Shown in pieces: positions 33,345 to 42,315 of a stretch of DNA of 64,000 bases (position 1 is the first letter of the stretch; the number at the start of each line of letters is the position of its first letter). This DNA is from Deltaproteobacteria bacterium. GTDB lineage: Bacteria; Desulfobacterota; Syntrophobacteria; Syntrophobacterales; Syntrophobacteraceae. A program made the translations under genes and the position numbers. A model generated the notes under the pieces. The model ran no database searches. It saw only the letters and a list, made by a program, of their open reading frames with translations, and was not told where the DNA came from. The stretch spans positions 1-64,000 of the forward strand of contig JAJYDE010000019.1 of the NCBI GenBank assembly GCA_021777755.1, given 5' to 3'.

Positions 33345-33396
33345 GGATTTTTTTCTATTCATCAAATCACCGGTCATAAAAATGGAGGAGTTGATT

Positions 33397-35892
33397 ATGT
33401 TTGGATTCATTACCCGATCCATAAAAACCAAATGGTTGGTCCTGTTCCTTTTTGCCGCTTTGCTTCCATCTTCGATTCTGGCTTTCTACGGTTATCACGC
33501 CGCCAAGGATTTGAACCTCGATCAGTTGAAAGATAAGTACGTCGGTTTTTCCCACCGCGTTGCGCTCTCGTTGGAACTCTACATGAACCAACGCGTCGAT
33601 AACGTGATCTCTTGGTCCGAACTCTCGATTTACAAATCAGCCATTTCAAACGATTCCGGCATTCAAGCGGCCAACAGCCGTCTTGCCGATTCAGCCAAGG
33701 TTTATCATTTCAGCCTCATCACGTTGACGGATGCCTCGGGCCAATGTGTGGCCTCAAACTTCCCGCAGTTGATCGGCAACCGTGCCAAGGGCGAACCCTG
33801 GTTCGATACTGCCATCAAAGGGAAGCTGTATGTGGGCGATTTCGGGGTTTTCCCGATCATTAAGAAGGTGTCCCCCGATTCGAGGGGATTTTCGCTTGTC
33901 ATGGCCTCGCCCGTCAAGGTCGACGGTCAGGTTAAAGGTGTGGTGGCAGGCTATCTCGATTGGAATTCGGTAAACAGTTTGAACGATAGCTTCGGTAAGG
34001 TCGGCAAAACCGGGTACACCTACATTACCAATCTCGACACCGGCGCACTTATCATTTACCCCTTTTCAAAACTGCTCGGTCTCACCTTGCAAGGCCCGGT
34101 CATCAAGGTTCCCCAGGCCTATGAGAATTTGAAAAGCGCTCCCGAAGGCCTCATGCACTATAATTACACCAACAAGCAGACCCATAAGACCGCGGTCAGG
34201 ATGGTCGGCTTCGTTCACATGGATGCCTTCGGCAATTTTCCCAAGAAGAACTGGGCGGTGGCAAGCGGTGAAGATTACTCCGCAGCCATGGCCCCTCTTG
34301 ACCAGGAACTTTATTTTAACGCCATCTTCTTTACAATCCTGGTCATTATGATCATTGCCGTCGATCTTATCGTCGGCGGTCCAATTTCCAAGCCTCTCAT
34401 TAAAACCACCGACGAGATGACCGAAATAGCCAAGTCGCTCGATTTTACCCGCACCATGGAAGTCAAGGGCCATGACGAGATCGCCGCTCTGCAGCACGCC
34501 TTCAACGGCCTTATAGCAAAACTCAGGGACACCTTCGGCACCATTATGCAAAGTAATAAGGAGGTTTCGATCTCCGTTTCCAAGGTTAAGGACATTTCGG
34601 CCAATATTGCCAATAACGCCACAGAGCAGTCCAACAGAGCCGGCGACGTTCTGGCCCGGGTTGTCACCATGGGGCAGACGGCCGAAGAAGTCCAGAAAAA
34701 CGCTGTTGAAACCCGGTCTTCTTTTACTGACGCCGCCAAACTTATCCAGCAGTTCGCGGCAAGCAGCCAGAAGATCGCCCAGGCAGCTCAAAGTCAGAGC
34801 GAAATGGTCGGTAAGGCCGAATCGGTTATCGGCCTCATGGGTGAGACCGCCCAGCAGGTTGCGGCGCGCGCCGCCCTTCAGGCCGAAGCCGCGGTAAAGA
34901 CGGCCTCCTCGGCCGCCGAAATGACAAACGCCATCGGCTCGGTTGTCGATAAGACCTCGGAAGCCGACAAGGAATCGGCCCTTTCGCACAAGGCCGCCGT
35001 CGATGGGCGCGCCGCAGTCGAAAAGGTGGCTGTCAGTATGCAGAACATCGCCGAAAGTTCCGAGCAGATTACCGAAATCATCGAGGTTATCTCCGACATT
35101 GCCGACCAGACCAACCTGCTGGCTTTGAACGCGGCAATCGAAGCCGCCCGCGCCGGAGAACACGGTAGAGGTTTTGCCGTCGTTGCCGAAGAGGTCCGCA
35201 AGCTCGCCGAACGAACCGCTGAATCCACCAAGGAAATCTCCGTGCTCATCAAGGGCAGTGCGGATCGTGTTAAGGAAGGTTCCGAACTTGTTGCCTCCAG
35301 TCGGCAAGCCATCGGCGCCATCGTTGAGGCGGTTGGAAAAACCAATGCTCTGATCCACGATATCAGCCAGACGACCTCCGAGCAAAGAGAGGTCACCGAA
35401 GCGGTGGCAAAGGCCATGGAAAACCTGCGCGCACTGTCGAGCGAAATTATGGAAATGACTTCCGAACAGGGTAAACGGCGCCAACTGGCCGGCTCCATCA
35501 TGAATGAAGTGACCGAACTCTCCAAAACCGTGTCCGGATCGACTGCGGCCCAGGCGAGCGACTCCGACAAGGTTATCGATGAAATGCAGAAAATGAACGA
35601 GCGCGCCCAAAACATTACCAACCTGACCAGCGCCCAGAGGGAACGCGCCCAGGAACTGCTGCGCATCATTCAGGAAATGGAAAGGGTCGCCACCGCCAAC
35701 GCCTCTGGCGCCCAAAACTCCCATCAGTTCTCTATCAATCTGATCGGAACCGTGGAACACTTCAGCGCCCTGGTCCAACAGTTTAAAATCGAGGCCACCG
35801 AATCGTCAAACGGCGATTCAACCCCGAAATCAAATGAACCCAAAGTCGCCGAATCGCCTTCGGCTCCAAAGGAGAATCAGGCCGCGGCCTGA
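33397..35892 (+). CDS. Methyl-accepting chemotaxis-type receptor with dCache sensor
   Basis: ATG 33397 has GGAGGAG 7 nt upstream, so the earlier in-frame ATG at 33382 is not used. The 831-aa protein has a membrane helix ([19 protein letters not shown]), a long periplasmic double-Cache-like domain (about 40-305; [55 protein letters not shown]), a second helix ([17 protein letters not shown]), HAMP (about 325-385) and a signalling coiled coil with the hairpin tip [20 protein letters not shown]. There is no C-terminal pentapeptide tether. No CheR is encoded nearby, so adaptation by methylation is doubtful. It may sense the importer solute directly or through the binding protein. Confidence 0.93.
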   Translation: MFGFITRSIKTKWLVLFLFAALLPSSILAFYGYHAAKDLNLDQLKDKYVGFSHRVALSLELYMNQRVDNVISWSELSIYKSAISNDSGIQAANSRLADSAKVYHFSLITLTDASGQCVASNFPQLIGNRAKGEPWFDTAIKGKLYVGDFGVFPIIKKVSPDSRGFSLVMASPVKVDGQVKGVVAGYLDWNSVNSLNDSFGKVGKTGYTYITNLDTGALIIYPFSKLLGLTLQGPVIKVPQAYENLKSAPEGLMHYNYTNKQTHKTAVRMVGFVHMDAFGNFPKKNWAVASGEDYSAAMAPLDQELYFNAIFFTILVIMIIAVDLIVGGPISKPLIKTTDEMTEIAKSLDFTRTMEVKGHDEIAALQHAFNGLIAKLRDTFGTIMQSNKEVSISVSKVKDISANIANNATEQSNRAGDVLARVVTMGQTAEEVQKNAVETRSSFTDAAKLIQQFAASSQKIAQAAQSQSEMVGKAESVIGLMGETAQQVAARAALQAEAAVKTASSAAEMTNAIGSVVDKTSEADKESALSHKAAVDGRAAVEKVAVSMQNIAESSEQITEIIEVISDIADQTNLLALNAAIEAARAGEHGRGFAVVAEEVRKLAERTAESTKEISVLIKGSADRVKEGSELVASSRQAIGAIVEAVGKTNALIHDISQTTSEQREVTEAVAKAMENLRALSSEIMEMTSEQGKRRQLAGSIMNEVTELSKTVSGSTAAQASDSDKVIDEMQKMNERAQNITNLTSAQRERAQELLRIIQEMERVATANASGAQNSHQFSINLIGTVEHFSALVQQFKIEATESSNGDSTPKSNEPKVAESPSAPKENQAAA

Positions 35893-35934
35893 GATTGACC
35901 GAAGACACTACCGCATATATGAGATTGGAGTTCC

Positions 35935-36288
35935 ATGCCAAAGCGGGTGCTTGTTGTAGATGATTCAAATTTGCTCCGCAACGCCATTTCCAGGTGTCTT
36001 ATCAACGCCGGGCACGAAGTTGTCGGAAAAGGCCAGAACGGCGACGAAGCCGTTTCGCTCTACCAAAAGCTTCGGCCCGACGCGGTCACCCTGGATGTCA
36101 CCATGCGGGGCAAGGACGGAATAGCCGCAGCCGAAGAAATTTTGCGGCTCGACTCGAATGCGTTCATAATCTTGTATACCCTGCTCAATATTCCTGAGCT
36201 GGCAGCAAAGACCAGCCGGATCGGAGTCAGGAATATCATCAGAAAAGGAGACGAAAAAGAATTGCTAAGGGCCATCGACGCGGCCTGA
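35935..36288 (+). CDS. cheY: CheY-type single-domain response regulator
   Basis: A stand-alone 117-aa receiver: RVLVVDDSNLLRNAIS, phosphoacceptor Asp in AVTLDVTMRGKDG, and the conserved Lys in IIRKGDEKEL. Thr/Ser of the fourth strand is seen in ILYTLLN. It lies between the receptor and CheA and is a likely phosphate acceptor. No flagellar genes are in the window, so its output may not be motility. Confidence 0.92.
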   Translation: MPKRVLVVDDSNLLRNAISRCLINAGHEVVGKGQNGDEAVSLYQKLRPDAVTLDVTMRGKDGIAAAEEILRLDSNAFIILYTLLNIPELAAKTSRIGVRNIIRKGDEKELLRAIDAA

Positions 36289-36342
36289 TTTCCGCTTGAC
36301 TTTGGCTGCCTCAACTCTTCTTTCGTTAAAAAAGGGAATTCT

Positions 36343-39021
36343 ATGGTATCGCAGGATTTCTTGCAGGACTATGTTGAAGAGGTTCGGGAACATCTGATCG
36401 ATATGGAAAAATCCCTCCTGCTTTTGGAGCAGGAGGGAGTGGACCAGGAGCAGATAGCCCAGGTTTTCAGGGCCGCCCACAGTATCAAGGGGGCCTCGGC
36501 CTGCATGGGCTTCGAGGGACTTACCGGCCTGACTCACGAATTGGAAAGCCTGATAGCGGCCGTGCAACACAGCGCGCAGGCCGTTCCGCCGGCCGGCATC
36601 AGTTTGCTCCTGGATTGTGTTGACTTGATCTCCAAAGCGATGGAGCACGTAAAACAAAATGGCCGGGAACCGGCTATCGATTCGTCGCTTTTGGAAAATC
36701 TGCATTCCGCATTCCACAAAGAGGGACTGGTGCCGCAAAGAGCTCGCCCGGAGCCCTCCGCCGGCACCTCGGAGATGATCGAGACCGCCCCGCCGGTTTC
36801 CTCCGAGGCCGATGACGATTCCGCGGCCTCCCATGTTGATCATGCCCCCTTCGAAGAGGAAGATGAAGAGCTTTTGGGCATTTTCGTCTCCTCGTTTCAG
36901 GAAAACATGATCCGGCTTTTTGATATTCTCACCGCTTCCGCCGAGTCCGGTCTAAGCGATGATGATCGCAAGGCTTTGCTGGAATTGTCCGGCAAATTGA
37001 CATCCTCTGCGCGATACATGGACTATCAGCCTATCGTGGCAGAGTTGGAGCAGTGGGCCAAAAGCCTTGAGTCGGACGAGGCGCGGGACATTTCCCGTCG
37101 AAAGGCCATGGAGGCCCTGGAGACTCATGCGCTCAGCTTTAGAAGCATGGTCCCCCAGCTTGCCATACCACGCTTTGTCGAGCCCGCGTCCCCGGCCGCC
37201 CCCCCGCCCATCCAGGAAGAGGATCAGGAATTGTTTGCCATCTTCCTGGATTCTTTCCAGCAAAACCTTTCGCGGCTTGCCGAGGCCATTTCGGCCCCCG
37301 GTCCCGACAAGGTCAGCCTGGAAAACGCCTCGGAGTTGACCGAGAGCCTTATTCAATCCTCAAAGTACATGGACTATACCGTTCTGGTCGAATTACTCGA
37401 AGAATGGCAGGGATACCTGGTCGCCTTCAAGGACATGGATGCCAAGGACCTTGGCCCGCTGAGGGGGAAATTGTCCTCCATTGCCGGCAAAATCAAAGAG
37501 CAGCTTACTGAACTGAATTTACCCGGTTTTGAAGATCAGCGGCAATCCTTCTCGGAGCTTCTCGACGAGGAGATGGATTTAGTCTTCTCGGTGGGTAACG
37601 ATCTCGCTGAGGCGGATTTTCCGGTGCCTGCTCAGGCGCAAGAGGATCATCGGAGCCCCGCACTCGCCAGGCCTGCCACTGATTTGGGCACCTATATGGC
37701 CAAAGAACGCCTGGCACCCGCCTCGGAGGAAACTCCCCAAAGCAGCGCGGCAACCCTCAGGGTTGACGCCCAGAAGGTCGATCAACTCCTTAATCAGGTG
37801 GGAGAACTGGTCGTCAATCGATCCGAATTCATTCAGACAGTCACTTTTTTCCGTGATATGGTCCGGGAACTCACTACCCGGGGGCTTTTGCCCAAACATG
37901 AATTGAGAAGACTGAAGCTGCTCAATTTCAGAATGAATGAATCCACCCAGTCAATGGGGCGCATCGCCAACGATCTTCAGGCTTCGGTCATGCGGATTCG
38001 CATGTTGCCCATCAATCAGCTTTTTCAGCGCTTCCCCAGGATTGTGCGTGATCTTGCCTTGAAACTCGGCAAACATGTGGAACTGATGGTCGACGGTGGA
38101 GAAACCGAAATTGACAAGCGCGTTCTCGAGCAGATGTACGACCCGCTGGTGCAATTCATTCGTAACGCCATCGCCCACGGCATAGAATCTCCTGAGGAAC
38201 GCAGGCGAGCGGGCAAGCCCGAAACCGGCGTGATCAGTCTTTCGGCCAATCACGCCGGCGACTACGTGGTGGTCGAAATTGCCGACGACGGACACGGCAT
38301 CGATACCCGGAAGCTGCGCGACCTGCTGCTTAGTCGCAACGCCGTCAGCCGGCCCGAGTTGGAAAGACTCAGTGACGAAGAGATCGTCTATTCGATCTTC
38401 ATGCCAGGGATGTCCACCTACGACAAGGTGGACGGAGCAGCCGGGCGCGGAGTCGGCCTTGACGTCGTAAAGCAAAATGTCGAACATATGAACGGCACGG
38501 TCGAGGTGGAGTCCGAGGCGGGGAGGGGAGTCAAATTCGTTATCCGGATCCCTTTGACCGTTGCAATCATCCGGGCGCTGCTCGTAAGGGAAGGCGACCA
38601 GATCTTCACTCTGCCCCTTACCTCGGTGACCGAAATTTTGCGCCACAGGCCAGAGGAGACCCACTCCATCGAAGGCTTCAAGGTCATAACGCTTCGCGGA
38701 AAGACCATCCCTCTGGTGGACCTCGGGAATTTGCTCGGCATGGCCGCTCAGCAGGCCGACGACGGAGGGCGCTTTGTGGTCATTGTCTCCACTAGCTTCA
38801 GAGAAGTCGGCCTTGTCGTTGACGGATTGATGGGAGAAAGAGAAGTCGTTCTCAAATCGATCGAAAACAATTTCCAGCCGGTCGAGGGCTTCTCCGGCGC
38901 CACCATTCTCGGGGACGGACGAGTGTCTCTGATCGTTGATGTCTCGGCCCTCCTGCGGATGCGCAATATCGCAACCGGGGGCCATATGCACACATCCGAG
39001 GGCGGGCAGTATGTCAACTGA
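36343..39021 (+). CDS. cheA: CheA-type histidine kinase with extra HPt-like repeats
   Basis: The 892-aa product has an N-terminal HPt domain with phosphorylatable His46 in FRAAHSIKGASACMGF. Two similar segments follow (about 170-246 and 290-360; EEDEELLGIFVSSFQENMIR and EEDQELFAIFLDSFQQNLSR) that resemble HPt helices but have Gly and Glu where the His should be. Then come the dimerisation region (LRVDAQKVDQLLNQVGELVV), the ATPase (IRNAIAHGIESPEERRRAGK; IADDGHGID; GRGVGLDVVKQNVEHMNG) and a C-terminal CheW-like domain. No receiver is attached. It is the core kinase of the array, and the pseudo-HPt repeats may space or dock partners. Confidence 0.94.
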   Translation: MVSQDFLQDYVEEVREHLIDMEKSLLLLEQEGVDQEQIAQVFRAAHSIKGASACMGFEGLTGLTHELESLIAAVQHSAQAVPPAGISLLLDCVDLISKAMEHVKQNGREPAIDSSLLENLHSAFHKEGLVPQRARPEPSAGTSEMIETAPPVSSEADDDSAASHVDHAPFEEEDEELLGIFVSSFQENMIRLFDILTASAESGLSDDDRKALLELSGKLTSSARYMDYQPIVAELEQWAKSLESDEARDISRRKAMEALETHALSFRSMVPQLAIPRFVEPASPAAPPPIQEEDQELFAIFLDSFQQNLSRLAEAISAPGPDKVSLENASELTESLIQSSKYMDYTVLVELLEEWQGYLVAFKDMDAKDLGPLRGKLSSIAGKIKEQLTELNLPGFEDQRQSFSELLDEEMDLVFSVGNDLAEADFPVPAQAQEDHRSPALARPATDLGTYMAKERLAPASEETPQSSAATLRVDAQKVDQLLNQVGELVVNRSEFIQTVTFFRDMVRELTTRGLLPKHELRRLKLLNFRMNESTQSMGRIANDLQASVMRIRMLPINQLFQRFPRIVRDLALKLGKHVELMVDGGETEIDKRVLEQMYDPLVQFIRNAIAHGIESPEERRRAGKPETGVISLSANHAGDYVVVEIADDGHGIDTRKLRDLLLSRNAVSRPELERLSDEEIVYSIFMPGMSTYDKVDGAAGRGVGLDVVKQNVEHMNGTVEVESEAGRGVKFVIRIPLTVAIIRALLVREGDQIFTLPLTSVTEILRHRPEETHSIEGFKVITLRGKTIPLVDLGNLLGMAAQQADDGGRFVVIVSTSFREVGLVVDGLMGEREVVLKSIENNFQPVEGFSGATILGDGRVSLIVDVSALLRMRNIATGGHMHTSEGGQYVN

Positions 39022-39082
39022 GCTATTGCCTTGTCCTGTGATTCGCCCTTTTGCTCAGCAAGCCGATTGGTAGAGGTTGCGC

Positions 39083-40624
39083 ATGCAGTCGACCCATTCC
39101 ATTACCAGGGGATTTACCGGCACCATCAGCCTTGGACTGACTGAATTGATACAGATGGTTTGCCTTTCCCGCTCGGACATCGTCATCGGGGTGACATCCG
39201 GGAGAGGCAAGGCGACCATCCATATCAGCCAAGGCCAGATACAGCACGCGCAAACCGAACTTCTGACCGGCACGGAAGCTTTCTTCGAGGTCGCTCGGTG
39301 GAATGACGGCCAGTTTGAGATCCTTCCCTTTGAAAACGGCGCCCCCTGCTCGATCGATAAACCCTGGGAGCACCTGCTTTTGGAAGCCATCCGTCAGCAG
39401 GACGAAAATGGCGGCCAGGGAGTCGCCGCCAAGCCGGGTGCGGATGATTTTTTGAATAGCGGTCCAAATCTTGATGCCGACATTCTTGACGGAATCGACG
39501 ATGTGCTGGGCAATTTGTTGGCTTTCGACCCTTCCTGCGCCCTGTCGGAGGAAGTGCCGTCAAGTGTTTCTCAAACCCGCGATACCGTTAAGGTCCTGAT
39601 TGTTGACGACTCCTCTTTTTTTTCAAAAAAACTCAAGGAAATGCTCGAACTCGACCACGATATCGAAGTGGTCGGCGTTGCCCGCAATGGAAAGGAGTCT
39701 TTGGAATTTCTCGATTCCGAGGCCCCGGTTGATGTGATCACCCTTGATGTCAACATGCCTGTCATGCCTGGCGATACCGCTCTGAAATACATCATGATTC
39801 GACATCGCACCCCCGTGATCATCATGAGCGCCCAGGAACCCGATTCCATGCGCAAGATTTTTAATTTCCTCCAACTTGGCGCGGTGGACTTTGTCTCCAA
39901 GCCCGGTCTCCATGACGACCTGCCCACCTACGGGGCAAACGTTCGAAAACATGTCAAAGGTGTGGCAAAAGCACGGATTTCCAACTTCAAGCGTTTGCGA
40001 ACCCCCGGTCGGGCGGGCAACCTTGTTGTCCCGAACCAAACGGGAGTTGCTCAGGGCAAGACTCTGGTTATCGTGGGGGCGGAGGGCGCACACATGGACT
40101 GGCTGCGCCTGCCGCTTGCGCGGTTGTGCGCCGACGGCACCATTATCGGGCTCCAGAAACTCGATAGCGGTATTGCACCCCATTTTGCCCGATTCATAAT
40201 GGATAAGACCGGAATTCAAACCGAATACTTATCGGCGGCTCACCTGTTGACGCCGGGCAAATTGTATCTGTCCGACGCCAGCCTGGCAGCCGAGTTCATG
40301 TTCAGGCCAAACAAGCCGATCCATGTCGATGTTGGCGGTTCGGTGGTTTTGGAATGGGAGGATGGTCTAGCACTTTGGCTCCAACGCCTCGCCCAGCAAA
40401 TTGGCGAGTCCCTGTGCGTCTATTACATGTCCGCCGCTCAACCGGTGTCAGGGGCCTTATTGGATAAATTACTCGAACTGGAGGTCAGGCAAATTTTGCC
40501 CCCCCTCCAATCCGTGGTTTGCTCCACATTGATAGACAGTATACAGCCTTATGCCGTGCAGTTTCCCGGCCTTGTGCTCACTTCGAGTGCGGACTCTTTG
40601 ACGGAGGTCTTGAAAAAGCAATGA
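39083..40624 (+). CDS. PATAN + receiver + degenerate CheB-like protein, second copy
   Basis: ATG 39083 has AGAGG 6 nt upstream; 513 aa. A PATAN/DUF4388 domain (about 1-110; GFTGTISLGLTELIQMVCLS, GKATIHISQGQIQHAQTELL) precedes a canonical receiver (about 170-290; LIVDDSSFFSKKLKEML, Asp in VITLDVNMPVMPG, Lys in FVSKPGL). The C-terminal ~190 residues are CheB-like only in outline: GAEGAHM replaces GASTGGP, LQKLDSG replaces VQHMPxG, and the TGMGxDG region reads MSAAQPVSGALL. All three catalytic residues are therefore missing. It overlaps the next gene by ATGA. Confidence 0.87.
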   Translation: MQSTHSITRGFTGTISLGLTELIQMVCLSRSDIVIGVTSGRGKATIHISQGQIQHAQTELLTGTEAFFEVARWNDGQFEILPFENGAPCSIDKPWEHLLLEAIRQQDENGGQGVAAKPGADDFLNSGPNLDADILDGIDDVLGNLLAFDPSCALSEEVPSSVSQTRDTVKVLIVDDSSFFSKKLKEMLELDHDIEVVGVARNGKESLEFLDSEAPVDVITLDVNMPVMPGDTALKYIMIRHRTPVIIMSAQEPDSMRKIFNFLQLGAVDFVSKPGLHDDLPTYGANVRKHVKGVAKARISNFKRLRTPGRAGNLVVPNQTGVAQGKTLVIVGAEGAHMDWLRLPLARLCADGTIIGLQKLDSGIAPHFARFIMDKTGIQTEYLSAAHLLTPGKLYLSDASLAAEFMFRPNKPIHVDVGGSVVLEWEDGLALWLQRLAQQIGESLCVYYMSAAQPVSGALLDKLLELEVRQILPPLQSVVCSTLIDSIQPYAVQFPGLVLTSSADSLTEVLKKQ

Positions 40625-41730
40625 TTCTCACCGATACAACCTCGGCTTCGGCCCCGATAAAGGCGCTTATCGTCGACGATACCCCCTTTATGCGCAAAAC
40701 CGTGCAAAGGGTCCTTGGCGACAGCGATATGATTCAAGTTGTGGGAACGGCGTCAAACGGACTTGAATGCCTCGATAAAATTGATGAACAAAGGCCGGAT
40801 GTAATCACTCTGGATATCGATATGCCTGTGATGAACGGCATCTCAGCGGTAAAGAATATAATGATCCGCCATCAGATTCCCATTGTGATTATCAGCTCTC
40901 TTATCCAGGACGGATACTTCGCCTTCGAAGCCTTGAGGCTGGGCGTGATGGACTTTGTGCCCAAGCCCTCGAAGGTGGGGAAGGCCAATTTCATAAATGA
41001 AGAAGATCTTATCAGGCAGCGGGTCCTGATGGCCGCCAATATGCAAGTAAATCGCGTGCGCCGCGTGCGCTACAAACGCCGTTCGGTTCCCGGACTGTTA
41101 TCCTCGCTTGACCGGCCGAGCGGTATTGCCGTAATTGGCGCCAACCTTGCCGGACCCAATACCATCATGCATCTGGTCTCCGCGCTTCCCGCCAATTTCA
41201 GCGGGGCCATCATAGCCATTCAGGAAATTCACCCTAAAATCCTGGCCCCCTTTTGCGCATGCTTTAATCAGATCAGCCCCGTCGAAGTCGTTCCCGTGGT
41301 CTCTCCGACCCCGCTCTTGCCGGGCAAGGTCTACATGGGCTCGACCGTGAGCGGCCTGAGCGTTGAGACTGCCGAAAATGGCCCGAGCGGCCTGGAAGTA
41401 CGCCCAGCGGGCTCTTTCAAGTTTCCCATAGACCGGCTCTTTGACAGCGCCGCCCGTCACTTCCGCGAGCGCGCTTGCGGAGTACTGCTAACCGGAGTGG
41501 GCTCCGATGGCGCCGATGGAATGGCGCTCATAAAAGCGGCCGGTGGGCTTACCATTGCCCAGGATACAAACTGCTGCGCCTTTACCAACCTGGTGGAAAA
41601 TGCGATTCAAAGAAACATTGTAGACGCCGTCCTGTCCACCGTCCAGATCGCCGAGCGACTGAGCGCCTGGCCCTTCAGTGTTGTTTCCGACGAGCATTGG
41701 GATGTCGCATCAGTTGCAACCAGCCGGTGA
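40621..41730 (+). CDS. Receiver + CheB-like protein lacking catalytic Ser and His
   Basis: ATG 40621 overlaps the previous stop (ATGA); 369 aa, the normal CheB length. The receiver (about 12-130) is canonical (LIVDDTPFMRK, Asp in VITLDIDMPVMNG, Lys in FVPKPSK). The C-terminal half keeps the overall CheB pattern (ALPANFSGAIIAIQE, PLLPGKVYMG, CGVLLTGVGSDGADGMALIK with the Asp), but GASTGGP reads GANLAGP (Ser to Asn) and VQHM reads IQEI (His to Glu). It is the closest of the three to true CheB, yet should not hydrolyse methyl esters. It is the last gene of the array, followed by a hairpin at 41749-41777. Confidence 0.9.
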   Translation: MILTDTTSASAPIKALIVDDTPFMRKTVQRVLGDSDMIQVVGTASNGLECLDKIDEQRPDVITLDIDMPVMNGISAVKNIMIRHQIPIVIISSLIQDGYFAFEALRLGVMDFVPKPSKVGKANFINEEDLIRQRVLMAANMQVNRVRRVRYKRRSVPGLLSSLDRPSGIAVIGANLAGPNTIMHLVSALPANFSGAIIAIQEIHPKILAPFCACFNQISPVEVVPVVSPTPLLPGKVYMGSTVSGLSVETAENGPSGLEVRPAGSFKFPIDRLFDSAARHFRERACGVLLTGVGSDGADGMALIKAAGGLTIAQDTNCCAFTNLVENAIQRNIVDAVLSTVQIAERLSAWPFSVVSDEHWDVASVATSR

Positions 41731-41748
41731 TACCGCAAGACTGCCCGA

Positions 41749-41777
41749 CCGCGGACGGGGTTGATCCCCGCCCGCGG
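41749..41777. terminator. Hairpin between convergent genes
   Basis: CCGCGGACGGGG and CCCCGCCCGCGG form a 12-bp stem with one mismatch and a TTGAT loop. It lies between the end of the chemosensory operon (41730) and the end of the opposing gene (41778). There is no T-run, so it may act as a barrier or bidirectional terminator. Confidence 0.5.
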
Positions 41778-42176
41778 CTATCGCTTGTCCGGGGGCAGGC
41801 AATTGTTTTCGATAAACCGAATGACCTCTTCCCTGCGCAGTGGCTTCCACCGCGCCCAGGCAAGCCTTCCAAAACCGCTGTCTTCGCACATGAGTGCCGA
41901 GAATCTGCTGGTTCCGATCCGCACACCGCACTGCGCCCCTATGCCGAAGAGCTTCCCGCCCTGCGGGCCCACCCGTGTCACCTCTTTGCACCCCAGAATG
42001 GATGCCTCCGGCGCCTTCAGCTTGAGCTGATTTCTGAAAAGGTTTACGACCTGGTCAATCTGCTTCGGATCGTTTACGTAGCTGATAGTGAAGTTGTGGC
42101 ATACAATATATTGCGGGGCGCCCCAACAGATGCCTCCGCACAAAACCACAATGGCCAAAGCGGTGATAAAACGCAA
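41778..42176 (-). CDS. Exported hypothetical protein with cysteines
   Basis: A TTG at 42176 is preferred because GGGAGGG lies 6 nt upstream; it gives a clean signal peptide (RFITALAIVVLCGGICWGA). The 132-aa product has a mature part of about 110 residues with four cysteines (IVCHNF, ILGCKEV, GAQCGVR, LMCEDSG) and ENNCLPPDKR at the end. It is probably periplasmic and disulfide-bonded. A start at ATG 42197 is possible. I do not recognise the family. Confidence 0.65.
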   Translation of the reverse strand: MRFITALAIVVLCGGICWGAPQYIVCHNFTISYVNDPKQIDQVVNLFRNQLKLKAPEASILGCKEVTRVGPQGGKLFGIGAQCGVRIGTSRFSALMCEDSGFGRLAWARWKPLRREEVIRFIENNCLPPDKR

Positions 42177-42315
42177 GTGGGACCCTCCCTTGCCCATGCC
42201 GCAAATAGCGATGTCCACGGGACTGCTCCGGCGAAACAACCCCGTGTGGTTCGCGCCCGCCCGCTTATTCGTTATATTCGTCCGCCAAAAGGGCAGGGGG
42301 CGGCCGCCCCCCGGA

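Noticed and set aside
34066-35778. 570-codon minus-strand frame
   Set aside because: Antisense to the chemoreceptor; rich in Gly, Phe and Asp as expected from its complement.
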